From Nitrospira defluvii (GTDB lineage: Bacteria; Nitrospirota; Nitrospiria; Nitrospirales; Nitrospiraceae), in the NCBI GenBank assembly GCA_000196815.1, contig FP929003.1, positions 2,813,501 to 2,877,500 of the forward strand: a DNA stretch of 64,000 nucleotides. Reading direction: 5' to 3'. The notes beneath the pieces are model-generated. The model was given only the letters and a program-made list of their open reading frames with translations. It was not told the DNA's origin and did no database searches. Made by a program: the position numbers and the translations under genes. This document shows positions 35,845 through 45,342 of the stretch, piece by piece; positions within the stretch are counted from its first letter, which is position 1, and each line of letters starts with the position of its first letter.

Positions 35845-36549
35845 TCACTGCAAATAGATATCAAATCCACCAAAGCCTCCACCTTTCCTGGCATTTACAT
35901 AAGAAAGCCAGCCCATCATGGGCCAATCAAATCCATATGCGTTAAATAGGAGTCCTACTCCTCCGGAAGACGGCACCCCTGAAATAACCCACACGGACGC
36001 CCATACACGATCTGCCTCATCGCACAAATTGCGTAAATCACCGAGATTGGGCAATCCACCCCACATACATGAATAAACGACCAGATGTCTTTTTGTGTTC
36101 AAAGCTGCATTACAAGCCTTTTGAGTTTTTTTCTGAATCGCACCAGCCAACCGTATGGGATCATTGGGATCGCCGCTATATGCATACCGGGGGATCTCGG
36201 GAGACTGGCCCCCACGCCAAGCCTCACGAATTTTATAACCTCGTTCGTATGCCACGGTTACTTCAATTTCGAGGATCGAACGATCATGCTCTATTTCAAA
36301 ATCTTTGAGAATAGTACCTTGCTCAACCATTCGTATTTTGCCGATGCATATCTTGCGAGAGAGACAGCACGAAAAAGTGGAAGCTATAAGTGCCTCCTGT
36401 ACTGTTTTCTCATGCTCCTCCCCTTTTGAAAGAAACGCTTCGTTTCCAACTTCCGCAATATATTTTTTCGATCGATGAAGTAGTTCATCAGGATTCTGCC
36501 AGTCAAGAAATTTGGTCTCGAAGCCTGGTTTGGATATGAGGTTGTGCAT
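35845..36549 (-). CDS. Orphan protein of unknown function in an AT-richer insert
   Basis: A 234-residue predicted soluble protein with no signal peptide or membrane helix. Visible features are an acidic/basic block FEIEHDRSILEIEVTVAYERGYKIREAW and a Gly/aromatic C-terminus. I recognise no family; nuclease-like E-x-K patterns are only suggestive. Base composition is visibly AT-richer than eno and gatB on either side, and codon use differs, pointing to acquisition by transfer into the housekeeping run. It is on the same strand and 37 bases before eno. Confidence 0.6.
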   Translation of the reverse strand: MHNLISKPGFETKFLDWQNPDELLHRSKKYIAEVGNEAFLSKGEEHEKTVQEALIASTFSCCLSRKICIGKIRMVEQGTILKDFEIEHDRSILEIEVTVAYERGYKIREAWRGGQSPEIPRYAYSGDPNDPIRLAGAIQKKTQKACNAALNTKRHLVVYSCMWGGLPNLGDLRNLCDEADRVWASVWVISGVPSSGGVGLLFNAYGFDWPMMGWLSYVNARKGGGFGGFDIYLQ

Positions 36550-36597
36550 ATCGATTTTCGCTACGAGAGAGCAAGACTTACCGGGCTATGCCACACT

Positions 36598-38028
36598 TCA
36601 ACCAGCCAACGCCTTCTTCAACAGTTCGTTTACTTTCCCGGGATTCGCCTTGCCTCCGGACGCCTTCATCACCTGCCCGACAAGGAACCCCAACACCTGC
36701 TGCTTGCCTTCCTTAAATTGTCCGACCTGCGCAGGATTTTTCTTCAAGACTTCATCAATCATCGTCGCCAAGGCCCCTTCATCGGACACCTGCGTCAGCC
36801 CCTTTTCCTGAACGATCTGGGCCGGTGCCTTTCCCGAGGCATAGACGTCAGGAAAGATGTCTCGCGCCACCTTGAGACTGATCACCCCTTGATCCACAAG
36901 GGTCAGCAACTCGACCAGCCGTTCAGGCGTCACCGGCGAAGCATCCGCCTCAGTCCCGGAATTGTTCAATTCACGCAACAATTCACCCATCACCCAATTG
37001 CTGACCGTCTTGGGCTGCGGGTACAGCGTCACGCAGGCTTCGAAATACACCGCCAGCGCTTTGCTCGAAGTCAGAATACCCGCATCATACTCAGGCACAC
37101 CGTACTCCGTGATAAATCGCTGTTGCTTGGTCGAAGCCAATTCCGGCAATCCCTCGCGCAATTGCTCGATCCATTCGGACGAAATCTCCATCGGGACCAA
37201 ATCGGGGTCCGGGAAATACCGGTAGTCATGCGCCTCTTCCTTGCTGCGCATCACGGCAGTTTCCCCGCGCTCGTGATTCCAGAGCCTGGTTTCCTGATAA
37301 ATCTTGCCGCCCTCGTTGAGCACCTTGGTTTGCCGCTTGATTTCGTAATCCACGGCATCCTTCACAAACTTGAACGAGTTGATGTTCTTTAACTCGACTT
37401 TGGTTCCGAAGGTGGTCTGGCCGGCCGGTCGCAGGGACAGATTCGGTTCGCAGCGAAAACTCCCCTCTTCCATGTTTCCGTCACAGACATCGAGATACAT
37501 CAAGAGGTCGCGCAGCGACTTGAGGTACGCCACCACCTCTTCAGAAGAGCTCAAATCCGGTTCGGTCACGATTTCCAACAGGGGCGTCCCGGCGCGATTC
37601 AGATCCACCAGGCTCATCCCGCTGCCGGCCTCGTGCAGATTCTTGCCCGCGTCCTCTTCCAAATGCGCGCGCCGGATGCGCACACGCTTGCGACTCCCGC
37701 CGGCCGCAATTTCAATCCAGCCGTGTTCACAGATCGGCGCTTCGTATTGCGAAATCTGATACCCCTTGGGCAGATCGGGATAAAAATAGTTTTTGCGCGC
37801 GAAGCGGTTGCGGACCCCGATCGTGCCGTTCATCGCCAACCCGGCGCGCACCGCCATTTCCACGGCCTTCTCGTTGATGACCGGCAATGTCCCGGGCAAC
37901 CCCAAACAGACCGGACAGGTCTGCGAATTGGCCGTGAGACCGAACGTCGTCCCGCAAGCACAAAACAACTTCGACTGCGTGCGCAGCTGCGCATGCACTT
38001 CCACACCGATGACGACTTCGTATGCCAC
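36598..38028 (-). CDS. gatB: Asp/Glu-tRNA amidotransferase subunit B
   Basis: A 476-residue kinase and tRNA-binding subunit of GatCAB, which turns Glu-tRNA(Gln) and Asp-tRNA(Asn) into the amide forms. It begins [20 protein letters not shown] with the Cys motif CACGTTFG, then [26 protein letters not shown] near residue 80 and [17 protein letters not shown] near 165 are standard. The C-terminal tail (YqeY-like) ends [12 protein letters not shown]. It lies two bases after the YtxH-like gene, in a run that also contains gatC and gatA. Confidence 0.97.
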   Translation of the reverse strand: MAYEVVIGVEVHAQLRTQSKLFCACGTTFGLTANSQTCPVCLGLPGTLPVINEKAVEMAVRAGLAMNGTIGVRNRFARKNYFYPDLPKGYQISQYEAPICEHGWIEIAAGGSRKRVRIRRAHLEEDAGKNLHEAGSGMSLVDLNRAGTPLLEIVTEPDLSSSEEVVAYLKSLRDLLMYLDVCDGNMEEGSFRCEPNLSLRPAGQTTFGTKVELKNINSFKFVKDAVDYEIKRQTKVLNEGGKIYQETRLWNHERGETAVMRSKEEAHDYRYFPDPDLVPMEISSEWIEQLREGLPELASTKQQRFITEYGVPEYDAGILTSSKALAVYFEACVTLYPQPKTVSNWVMGELLRELNNSGTEADASPVTPERLVELLTLVDQGVISLKVARDIFPDVYASGKAPAQIVQEKGLTQVSDEGALATMIDEVLKKNPAQVGQFKEGKQQVLGFLVGQVMKASGGKANPGKVNELLKKALAG

Positions 38029-38030
38029 GC

Positions 38031-38351
38031 TCAGCTCTGCTCCCCCTTCGTGAAATGCTCGCGCTCCCGACGCATCGCTTCCCGCCCGGCATCGAAAGCA
38101 TCGCGCAACACGGTTTTTTTCGATTCAATGAAGTCGCGCCCCTCTTCGACCGCCCCTTCAAGCCGCTCACCCGCTTCGCCGACTAAATCCCGCAACCCGT
38201 CCTCCGCGCGCCGGGCATAGCCGCGCAGCATCTCGCGTGATTCTTGTCCGGTTCGCGGTGCCAACAAGATCGCTGCTACCGCACCCAACGCCGCTCCGCT
38301 CAGGAATCCCAACAATACCGCTGCCGACGATGGACCTTGATTATCCGCCAT
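38031..38351 (-). CDS. YtxH-domain small membrane protein
   Basis: A 106-residue protein. A Gly/Ala-rich helix at residues 10-30 ([20 protein letters not shown]) is followed by the [20 protein letters not shown] motif and a charged amphipathic tail. This is the YtxH-like family, often general stress or envelope-associated. Its start overlaps the end of the DUF948 gene by 11 bases, and these two families are commonly paired. Function within the gat operon is unknown. Confidence 0.85.
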   Translation of the reverse strand: MADNQGPSSAAVLLGFLSGAALGAVAAILLAPRTGQESREMLRGYARRAEDGLRDLVGEAGERLEGAVEEGRDFIESKKTVLRDAFDAGREAMRREREHFTKGEQS

Positions 38352-38742
38352 TGTGATGCCCTCCCTCTTTGAAACGTTCCGTCACCACTTGCTTGGCCGC
38401 ACGAAACCCCGCCACGACACTGGCCACATTGGCCAACAACGAACCGCCGGAGCCCCGCACCACGCTATGTACCTGATTGACCGATTCGCCGATCTCCCCC
38501 ACGGCATGCAGCAGGACAGCGGCATGCTCAACCCCGCCACGCGCCTGCTCGGTCACATCATTCAGATTCTGACTCATCGTGCGCAATTCGGTGATCAGCG
38601 TCGGCAACTCGACATTCAACTTCGTCACCAGCTGCTCCGATTCGGCCACCATCTTTCGTATTTGAATCAAGAGCGGGACGAGGTAACCCACGAGCACCGC
38701 AAAGGCAATGGCGACCAGAATCGCGGCGACATCAACAATCAT
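38341..38742 (-). CDS. DUF948 domain protein
   Basis: A 133-residue protein. One N-terminal helix (VAAILVAIAFAVLVGYLVPL) is followed by long amphipathic coiled coil (ESEQLVTKLNVELPTLITEL and on). The size and DUF948 layout match proteins paired with YtxH. The gene is 18 bases after the gatA stop and overlaps the YtxH-like gene. It probably sits at the inner membrane with its helix bundle in the cytoplasm or periplasm; topology is not certain. Confidence 0.85.
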   Translation of the reverse strand: MIVDVAAILVAIAFAVLVGYLVPLLIQIRKMVAESEQLVTKLNVELPTLITELRTMSQNLNDVTEQARGGVEHAAVLLHAVGEIGESVNQVHSVVRGSGGSLLANVASVVAGFRAAKQVVTERFKEGGHHNGG

Positions 38743-38760
38743 AGGGCCTCCTTGTCAGGC

Positions 38761-40236
38761 TCACCGAATCGCCGGCCGTTTTGCCCGCCAGTTCGTTGCC
38801 TGCTCGTAGGCATGCGCCCCACGCAACAGGGTCTCTTCTTCAAACGGCCGACCGATCAACTGAAAGCCGATCGGCAATCCCGCCTTGCTGAATCCACAGG
38901 GGAGCGCAATGGCAGGTAACCCGGCCAGATTCGCCGAAATCGTGTAGATGTCGGACAAATACATCTGCAACGGATCCTGGGCCTTCTCCCCGAACTTGAA
39001 CGCCGTCGTCGGAGTCACGGGGGTGACGATCAGATCAACCGTCTGGAACGCCGCCTCGAATTCCTGCCGGATCAGCGTCCTGACCGCCTGCGCCTTCCCG
39101 TAGTACGCGTCATAGTAGCCTGCGCTCAGCACATAGGTCCCCAGCATGATCCGGCGTTTGACCTCAGGGCCGAATCCTTCCGCTCTGGTCTTCAGGTACA
39201 TGTCCAGGAGATCTTTGCTCTCCGCTGCCCGCAAGCCGAACTTCACGCCGTCGTATCGGGCCAGGTTCGAGCTGGCCTCGGCGGTGGCGATAACATAGTA
39301 GGTCGCGACGGCCGCATCGGTAGTCGGCAATTTGATCTCACGGATGTCCGCCCCGAGTTCCCGCAGGCCCTCGATAGCCGTGCGCACCGCCTGGTCCACT
39401 TCCGGATCGAGCCCGTCGGCAAAATACTCGGCGGGCACACCCACCTTCAACCGTTTGAGATCTTTCCGTTTGAGCGCCTTGAGATAGTCGGGAACCGGCA
39501 CGTTCGCGGACGTTGAGTCGCGCGGATCGTGGCCCGCAATGGCGCCCAATAAGAGGGCCGCATCCGTCACATCCTTCGTGATCGGACCGATTTGGTCCAG
39601 CGAGGAGGCAAATGCCACCAATCCATATCGGGACACCCGACCATAGGTCGGTTTCAACCCGACCACGCCGCAGAAGGCCGCAGGCTGGCGAATGGAACCG
39701 CCGGTATCGGATCCCAGCGCCGCGACACATTCATCAGCCGCCACCGCCACCGCAGACCCGCCGCTCGATCCGCCTGGCACAGTCTGAATGTTCCAGGGAT
39801 TGCGGCTGGCGCCGAAGGCCGAATTTTCGGTGGAGGATCCCATCGCAAACTCGTCCAGATTCGTCTTGCCGAGCAACAGATAACTTTGCGCCCGCAACTT
39901 TGCGACCACAGTCGCGTCATAGGGCGGCACGAACGTGTCGAGCATCCGGGAAGCACAGGTCGTCCGCACGCCTTCCGTGCAGATATTGTCCTTCACGGCG
40001 AGGGGCATGGCCATCATCGGCGTGGTTTTCCGCCACCCCTTCAACGCCTGGTCGAGACGTTCCGCCTGCGCAAGGGCCGCGTCTTTGCACTGCGTCAGAT
40101 AGGCGTTCACCTTCGGCTCGACCTGCGCCACCCGCAGGAAATAGGCGCGGACGATCTCCGTCGCCGTGACATCCCCGGCCGTGAACTTTCGCTGCAATTC
40201 CGACAGCGTGAGTTTGTGCAGCAACGTCAGTGACAT
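38761..40236 (-). CDS. gatA: Asp/Glu-tRNA amidotransferase subunit A
   Basis: A 491-residue amidase subunit that releases ammonia from glutamine for tRNA amidation. The amidase triad is visible: Lys in [13 protein letters not shown] near residue 82, the cis-Ser in [11 protein letters not shown] near 178 and the nucleophile region [13 protein letters not shown] near 155. Its ATG overlaps the panD stop by one base (TGATG), showing tight coupling. The C-terminal motif [19 protein letters not shown] is standard. Confidence 0.97.
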   Translation of the reverse strand: MSLTLLHKLTLSELQRKFTAGDVTATEIVRAYFLRVAQVEPKVNAYLTQCKDAALAQAERLDQALKGWRKTTPMMAMPLAVKDNICTEGVRTTCASRMLDTFVPPYDATVVAKLRAQSYLLLGKTNLDEFAMGSSTENSAFGASRNPWNIQTVPGGSSGGSAVAVAADECVAALGSDTGGSIRQPAAFCGVVGLKPTYGRVSRYGLVAFASSLDQIGPITKDVTDAALLLGAIAGHDPRDSTSANVPVPDYLKALKRKDLKRLKVGVPAEYFADGLDPEVDQAVRTAIEGLRELGADIREIKLPTTDAAVATYYVIATAEASSNLARYDGVKFGLRAAESKDLLDMYLKTRAEGFGPEVKRRIMLGTYVLSAGYYDAYYGKAQAVRTLIRQEFEAAFQTVDLIVTPVTPTTAFKFGEKAQDPLQMYLSDIYTISANLAGLPAIALPCGFSKAGLPIGFQLIGRPFEEETLLRGAHAYEQATNWRAKRPAIR

Positions 40237-40601
40237 CAGCGTTTCACAGCCTTGCGAGTAATACGGTTTTTGCCATCGACCTGGATGATCTTCGGCTTAT
40301 GCCGCTTGATCTCTTCATCGCTGTAGTACTCGTAGCAGAAAATAATAATCTGATCGCCCACCGCCGCCTTGCGGGCGGTCGGCCCGTTCAGTACGATCTC
40401 CCCTCCTCCCCGCTTTCCCTTCATGGCGTAAGTCATGAACCGTTCGCCGTTGTTGAGGTTGGAACAGACGATCGCTTCATAGGGAAGAATGCCCGCCGCG
40501 TCCAACAAATCTTCGTCCACCGTGAGGCTGCCTTCATATTCCAGACAGGCCTCGGTCACCGTCGCTCGATGTATCTTTGCCCGCAACATTTGTCGAAACA
40601 T
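40236..40601 (-). CDS. panD: Aspartate 1-decarboxylase proenzyme
   Basis: A 121-residue pyruvoyl enzyme making beta-alanine for pantothenate and CoA. It starts [20 protein letters not shown], with the self-cleavage Gly-Ser in YEGSLTVD (Ser near residue 25) and the conserved [18 protein letters not shown] block. The ATG at 40599-40601 has AAGGAG 12 bases upstream. It lies between gatC (25 bases) and gatA (TGATG overlap), an unusual site for a pantothenate gene inside the gat operon. Confidence 0.95.
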   Translation of the reverse strand: MFRQMLRAKIHRATVTEACLEYEGSLTVDEDLLDAAGILPYEAIVCSNLNNGERFMTYAMKGKRGGGEIVLNGPTARKAAVGDQIIIFCYEYYSDEEIKRHKPKIIQVDGKNRITRKAVKR

Positions 40602-40626
40602 AGTCGATTGATGCTCCTTCGATCGC

Positions 40627-40920
40627 TTAGGATTCTTGGATGATTTTCGGAACCCGGAAACACTGCGCCTCCGCATCGGGAGCATTGCTCAACGCTTGCT
40701 CGGTGGACAGCGACGCCTGCACCTGGTCCGGACGAAAGACGTTACTCTGCCCCGGCACGGTCGACGTCGGCTCCACGCCCTCCGTGGAAAACGATTTCAA
40801 CTTCTGCACATAGCCCACGATCTGATTCAGTTGCTGCGAAAAGGCCGTGGTCTCGGCCTCGGTCAACGCCAACCGCGCCAACTTGGCCACCTTCTCGACT
40901 TCCTGCCTTGTGATCTCCAT
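40627..40920 (-). CDS. gatC: Asp/Glu-tRNA amidotransferase subunit C
   Basis: A 97-residue subunit that clamps GatA to GatB. The opening ITRQEVEKVAKLARLALTEAE, the central QLNQIVGYVQKLKSFSTEGV and the late FRPDQVQASLSTEQALSNAP followed by a Phe-Val-Pro-like end (CFRVPKII) are typical. It leads the block gatC-panD-gatA-DUF948-ytxH-gatB, after a structured 103-base gap that follows glmS. Confidence 0.94.
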   Translation of the reverse strand: MEITRQEVEKVAKLARLALTEAETTAFSQQLNQIVGYVQKLKSFSTEGVEPTSTVPGQSNVFRPDQVQASLSTEQALSNAPDAEAQCFRVPKIIQES

Positions 40921-40941
40921 GACTCCCTCCCGGTTCTTAGA

Positions 40942-41021
40942 GGATGATCACCATGGTCTTCCGACAAGGCCGCAGGAAGCCCGGCGACCGAGAACGCAGT
41001 GGGAAGCCATGTTCATCATCC
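40942..41021 (-). terminator. Large imperfect hairpin after glmS, containing a repeat unit
   Basis: The arms 40942-40962 and 41002-41021 are nearly inverted copies (GGATGATCACCATGGTCTTC against GGAAGCCATGTTCATCATCC), separated by about 39 bases. The structure begins three bases after the glmS stop and ends 22 bases before the gatC start. The loop holds the string AAGGCCGCAGGAAGC that recurs near 47135. It could terminate or attenuate glmS transcription, or be an RNA-processing site in the glmS-gatC transcript. There is no T run, so classical intrinsic termination is not assured. Confidence 0.5.
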
Positions 41022-41023
41022 GA

Positions 41024-42856
41024 CTATTCTACCGTCACGCTCTTGGCCAAGTTCCGCGGCTGATCCACATCTTCCCCACGCAAGACCGCAATGTGATAGG
41101 CCAGCAACTGCAGCGGGATCGTAAAGAGAATAGGTGACAGCAACGGATGCACGTCGGGAATCGTAAAGACGGCGTCGGCAATCTTGCCCAACTCGCGCTC
41201 GCCCTCCGCCACGAAGGCAATCACCGGAGCCCGTCGCGCTTTCACTTCCATGAGATTGCTGACGGTCTTCTCATAGAGACGATCCCGGGGGGCCAACACC
41301 ACCACCGGCATATCCTTGTCGATGAGCGCGATCGGTCCGTGCTTCATCTCTCCCGCGGCGTAGCCCTCCGCATGGATATACGAAATCTCCTTGAGCTTGA
41401 GCGCCCCCTCCAGCGCGATCGGATAGTTGATCCCGCGCCCGAGAAACAAGAAATCCGGTTTCTTGTAATACCGTTTCGCGATCGCCAGAATCTCCGCTTC
41501 CCGGCCGAGCACATGCTTCACCAACGCCGGCAACGTGACCAGGCGATCGAGCCAGGACTTCCCGTCCGCCACAGTCAGGACACCCCGCACCCGGCCCAGA
41601 TGCAAGGCCAGCATGTAGAGCGCCGCCAACTGGCTGGTGAAGGCCTTCGTAGAAGCGACGCCGATTTCAGGACCGCAATGGGTGTAGAGCACCCCGTCGG
41701 ACTCGCGGGCCAGGGTGCTGCCCACCACATTGACGATCGAAACGACGCGCGCCCCTTTTTGCTTCGCTTCACGCGCCGCGGCCAGCGTGTCGGCCGTTTC
41801 ACCCGACTGCGAGATCGTGATGAACAGGTCGTTCTTTTCAATCAGCGGGTCGCGATACCGGAATTCGCTCCCGATATCCACCTGCACCGGCGTGCGAACC
41901 ATCTCTTCGAGCAGATACTTCCCGACGAGGCCGGCATGCCAACTGGTTCCGCAGGCCACGATCCAAATGCGTCCGACTTCGGCGAACTGTTTCGGCGTCA
42001 ATCCGATATCCGGAAGATCGGCCTCGCCGCTCTCATAGGAATAGCGGCCCCGGATGGTATCCAGAATCGTCTGCGGCTGCTCGTGAATTTCCTTCAGCAT
42101 GAAGTGAGGGTACCCGCTCTTTTCAGCGGCAGAGGCATCCCACGTGACCTTCGTCTTCTTGCGCGTCACGGTCCGGCCGTCGAGATCCGTAAACGTCACC
42201 GCGCCGGCCGTGACTTCGACCACATCGCCTTCTTCGAGAAACGTCACATCCCTGGTATGGGACAACATGGCCATCACATCCGAACCGACGAACGACGCCT
42301 CGGCCGTACGACCGATCACCAGCGGGCAACCGGACCGGGCCGCGACCAGCATGCCGGGCTCCCGCTCCGAAATCACCGCGATGGCATAACTTCCGCGAAT
42401 CTCCTTCGCCGTCGCGCGCACCGCATCCGCCAGGTGCAGCTTGCTTTTCTTCATGTGTGTATCGATCAGGTGCGCCACGACTTCCGTGTCGGTTTCAGAC
42501 TGAAACTTGTAGCCGTCCTTGACCAGGCGCTGTTTCAGCTCGACGTAATTTTCGATGATCCCGTTGTGCACCAGCACGCAGCTTTCGGAGCGGTGCGGAT
42601 GCGCGTTCTGCTCGGAGGGCTTGCCGTGCGTCGCCCAGCGCGTATGCCCGATGCCGCACATCCCGCCGATCGCCTTCTGCTCCAGCGACTTCTGCAGATT
42701 GATCAACTTGCCGACACTGCGGCGAATCTCGATCTTCTCCCCGCGCTGAATTGCCACGCCGGCCGAGTCGTACCCGCGATATTCCAGCTTCGACAACCCG
42801 TTCAATAAAATGGGTACTGCGTCCTGATTTCCCACGTAGCCAACGATGCCACACAT
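41024..42856 (-). CDS. glmS: Glutamine-fructose-6-phosphate aminotransferase
   Basis: A 610-residue enzyme that makes glucosamine-6-phosphate. Residue 2 is the catalytic Cys (MCGIVGYVGNQDAV). The glutaminase domain has GIGHTRWATHGKPSEQNAHP near 75, and two SIS domains follow (GTSWHAGLVGKYLLEE, SQSGETADTLAA, EGALKLKEISYIHAEGYAAG). The C-terminal end PRNLAKSVTVE is typical. It is nine bases after glmU, so UDP-GlcNAc precursor genes are co-transcribed. No glmS ribozyme is expected or seen. It supplies cell wall and the surface glycan. Confidence 0.97.
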   Translation of the reverse strand: MCGIVGYVGNQDAVPILLNGLSKLEYRGYDSAGVAIQRGEKIEIRRSVGKLINLQKSLEQKAIGGMCGIGHTRWATHGKPSEQNAHPHRSESCVLVHNGIIENYVELKQRLVKDGYKFQSETDTEVVAHLIDTHMKKSKLHLADAVRATAKEIRGSYAIAVISEREPGMLVAARSGCPLVIGRTAEASFVGSDVMAMLSHTRDVTFLEEGDVVEVTAGAVTFTDLDGRTVTRKKTKVTWDASAAEKSGYPHFMLKEIHEQPQTILDTIRGRYSYESGEADLPDIGLTPKQFAEVGRIWIVACGTSWHAGLVGKYLLEEMVRTPVQVDIGSEFRYRDPLIEKNDLFITISQSGETADTLAAAREAKQKGARVVSIVNVVGSTLARESDGVLYTHCGPEIGVASTKAFTSQLAALYMLALHLGRVRGVLTVADGKSWLDRLVTLPALVKHVLGREAEILAIAKRYYKKPDFLFLGRGINYPIALEGALKLKEISYIHAEGYAAGEMKHGPIALIDKDMPVVVLAPRDRLYEKTVSNLMEVKARRAPVIAFVAEGERELGKIADAVFTIPDVHPLLSPILFTIPLQLLAYHIAVLRGEDVDQPRNLAKSVTVE

Positions 42857-42865
42857 AGGTCGCCG

Positions 42866-44485
42866 TTACCTCCGTTTTGAACGTTGCACTGCCGGTTGCT
42901 TCTTCTTCACAGCACGCTTCGCGGATGTCGACGCCTTTGCGCGCGTAGAAATCTTCGCCCGCGTCACAGTCTTGGCAGACGTTGCAGCCTTCACCTCGGG
43001 AGCCGGAGGCGGGACCTGCCCGCTCTGTAACGCGCGCCGCCTGGCCGCCCAGCCCTCGCGAGTCACCTGGGGAACCCGGGCAATCACCAACGCATCCTTC
43101 GGCACATCCTGCGTCACGGTGGCGCCGGCCGCGATGATGGAACCTTGCCCGACCGTCACCGGCGCAACGAGCTGGACATCACTGCCGATAAATACGCCGT
43201 CTCCGACCACCGTGTGAAATTTCTTATAGCCGTCGTAATTGCAGGTGATCGTTCCAGCGCCGATATTCACTCCCGATCCGATCGTGGCGTCGCCAAGATA
43301 ACTCAAATGGTTGGCTTTGGACCCCTCACCGAGTTCCGTCTTTTTCATCTCGACGAAATTGCCGACCTTCGCCTTGCGCCGCGCGATGACACCCGGTCGC
43401 AGGTGCACGAACGGTCCGAGATGACAGTCCTCCTCCACCTGCGACTCGCGAAGAATACAGTGATCCAGAATCTCTACCCTGTCGCCGATGGCGCAATCCG
43501 TAATCCTGGCGCCGGAATGCACGACGACAGATTCGCCGATCGCCGTCCGGCCTTCGAGCGTCACATTCGGATACAACACCGTGTCACGGCCGATGGTCAC
43601 CTCCGCATCGATCCAGGTCGAGGCAGGATCCCGCATCGTGACACCGGCTTCCAGCCATCGCTCCTGAATCCGCCGGCGAATCACTCCCTCAGCCTCCGCC
43701 AATTGCACGCGGCTATTGATCCCGAGGCCCTCGTCGATATCGCGCAGCCGCAAGGCCGACACCGTGCGTCCCTGCTGGACCGCCATCTGCACGATGTCCG
43801 TGAGGTAATACTCGCCCTGCGCATTCCGGGGATCGAGTGTATCGAGCGCCGGAAAGAGAAATTCGCCGTCGACGACGTAGGTCCCGACGTTGATCTCGCG
43901 CACAGCCCGTTCGGCCTCAGATGCGTCCTTGTCTTCCACAATGCTCTGCACCGCGTTATCCGCCGCACCTTGCAACCATTCATCGCGACGCCGTCGAATG
44001 ACCCGTCCGTAGCCGGACGCATCGTCGAGCACGGCGGTCAGCAGAGTCACCGCAGCGCCCTGCGCATCGTGCATCGCCAGCAATTCCCGCACCGTCGCTT
44101 CCGTCAATAACGGGGTGTCGCCGTTGAGGATTACATAGCGGGACGGCTTCCGATGCGAGCCACCGCTGAACACCGGACGCGCCTGCAACACCGCGTGACC
44201 TGTCCCCAATTGCTTGGTTTGCTCGGCGACGGCCACCTGGTCGCCGACCGCCTCCACCACCTTCCGCACCTCCGCGCCTTGATGGCCGACGACGACCGCC
44301 ACACCCTGTTCAGCCAGGCTGCAGGCGATATCGAGTACGTACATCACCATCGGCCGCCCCCCCACCGGATGGAGCACCTTGGCCAGCGCCGACTTCATGC
44401 GCTTACCGAGTCCCGCCGCCATGATGATGACACCGAGCCCGGGAATGGAGGATGGCACAAGCTTGTCCTGCGACGAATGAGTCAT
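42866..44485 (-). CDS. glmU: Bifunctional UDP-GlcNAc synthesis enzyme GlmU with basic tail
   Basis: A 539-residue enzyme: an N-terminal uridylyltransferase (MAAGLGKRMKSALAKVLHPV near residue 23, NGDTPLL near 120) and a left-handed beta-helix acetyltransferase with hexapeptide repeats from about 270 (HLRPGVIARRKAKVGNFVEM, SYLGDATIGSGVNIGAGTIT). It turns glucosamine-1-phosphate into UDP-GlcNAc. The last 55 residues are an unusual Ala/Lys/Arg/Thr-rich tail (TSAKTVTRAKISTRAKAS), absent from ordinary GlmU. I chose the ATG at 44483-44485; upstream codons add no family sequence. Confidence 0.94.
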   Translation of the reverse strand: MTHSSQDKLVPSSIPGLGVIIMAAGLGKRMKSALAKVLHPVGGRPMVMYVLDIACSLAEQGVAVVVGHQGAEVRKVVEAVGDQVAVAEQTKQLGTGHAVLQARPVFSGGSHRKPSRYVILNGDTPLLTEATVRELLAMHDAQGAAVTLLTAVLDDASGYGRVIRRRRDEWLQGAADNAVQSIVEDKDASEAERAVREINVGTYVVDGEFLFPALDTLDPRNAQGEYYLTDIVQMAVQQGRTVSALRLRDIDEGLGINSRVQLAEAEGVIRRRIQERWLEAGVTMRDPASTWIDAEVTIGRDTVLYPNVTLEGRTAIGESVVVHSGARITDCAIGDRVEILDHCILRESQVEEDCHLGPFVHLRPGVIARRKAKVGNFVEMKKTELGEGSKANHLSYLGDATIGSGVNIGAGTITCNYDGYKKFHTVVGDGVFIGSDVQLVAPVTVGQGSIIAAGATVTQDVPKDALVIARVPQVTREGWAARRRALQSGQVPPPAPEVKAATSAKTVTRAKISTRAKASTSAKRAVKKKQPAVQRSKRR

Positions 44486-44536
44486 TGAGTCTTCACCATA
44501 AGAAATCGACGCAGGGTCTGTCGAGTGCACGCGGGA

Positions 44537-45211
44537 TCAACCGACCTGCACACCTGCATCGGGTTGCTTAATAGGCGCCCACGTCTTTCCGCCGGACTGC
44601 GACGCGCCGCCCGAGGGAGGAGTGGGCGTGTAGAGCCCTCCCGAGACGATCAATTTCATGGCCTCTTCCACCGTGATATCCACGGCGATCACTTCACGCT
44701 CGGGCACCAGCAGGAAATATCCGGACGTGGGATTGGGCGAGGTCGGAACGTAGACGTGCACCAGCGGGTCCGGCGAGAGCTGCTGCATTTCCCCCTTGGT
44801 CACACCGGTCACAAACGCAAAACAATAGTGGCCGTTCTTGGGAAACTGAATCAGCACCACCCGGCGATAACTCTCCCGTTCCGCAAACGAGAGAATGTCC
44901 ATCATCGACTTGATGGTGGAATAAATACCACGCACGACCGGCACGCGATTGAGCAATCCCTCCCACTGCCGGACCACATGACGACCGATAAAATTGGCGG
45001 CAAAGAGACCGGTGACAAAAATGAGCAGGATCAGCGCCACGATTCCCAAGCCCGGCACATAGTAGCCGGGGGTCACCAACTGAGCCGTGGCGTCGCCAAG
45101 AATGCCGTCCAGACTGACGAACAGGGTTTTCAAAATCAGGATGGTCCCCCAGATGGGGATCATGATCAGCAAACCGGTGAGAAAATAACGTTTGAGTGAA
45201 GCTTTCAACAT
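44537..45211 (-). CDS. DUF502 family membrane protein
   Basis: About 224 residues. It has two N-terminal helices (YFLTGLLIMIPIWGTILILK and GIVALILLIFVTGLFAANFI), then the DUF502 core RVPVVRGIYSTIKSMMDILS and a beta-rich domain with FPKNGHYCFAFVTG, YVPTSPNPTSGYFLLVP and EAMKLIVSGG. The C-terminus is Gly/Pro-rich. Function in bacteria is not established. I chose the ATG at 45209-45211 to match the usual N-terminus; a TTG at 45292 would add 27 residues. It precedes glmU by 51 bases and diverges from tmk. Confidence 0.85.
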   Translation of the reverse strand: MLKASLKRYFLTGLLIMIPIWGTILILKTLFVSLDGILGDATAQLVTPGYYVPGLGIVALILLIFVTGLFAANFIGRHVVRQWEGLLNRVPVVRGIYSTIKSMMDILSFAERESYRRVVLIQFPKNGHYCFAFVTGVTKGEMQQLSPDPLVHVYVPTSPNPTSGYFLLVPEREVIAVDITVEEAMKLIVSGGLYTPTPPSGGASQSGGKTWAPIKQPDAGVQVG

Positions 45212-45342
45212 GTGCGGCTGAAGGGCCCTTGGTAGAGCTGCATGATACTGGTCTTTCACCAATCGTCGCAAGCCTTTTCTTGCTATTTTCAATCACTTGG
45301 AATAGGATCCGGCCCTCTTGCTCCGTAGTTTTTCAGACCCGA

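Noticed and set aside
41147-42808. 553-codon plus-strand frame opposite glmS
   Set aside because: glmS is unmistakable on the minus strand. The plus-strand product is rich in Arg, His and Gln without any domain.
43145-44110. 321-codon plus-strand frame opposite glmU
   Set aside because: Shadow of glmU; no start signal and no recognisable domain.
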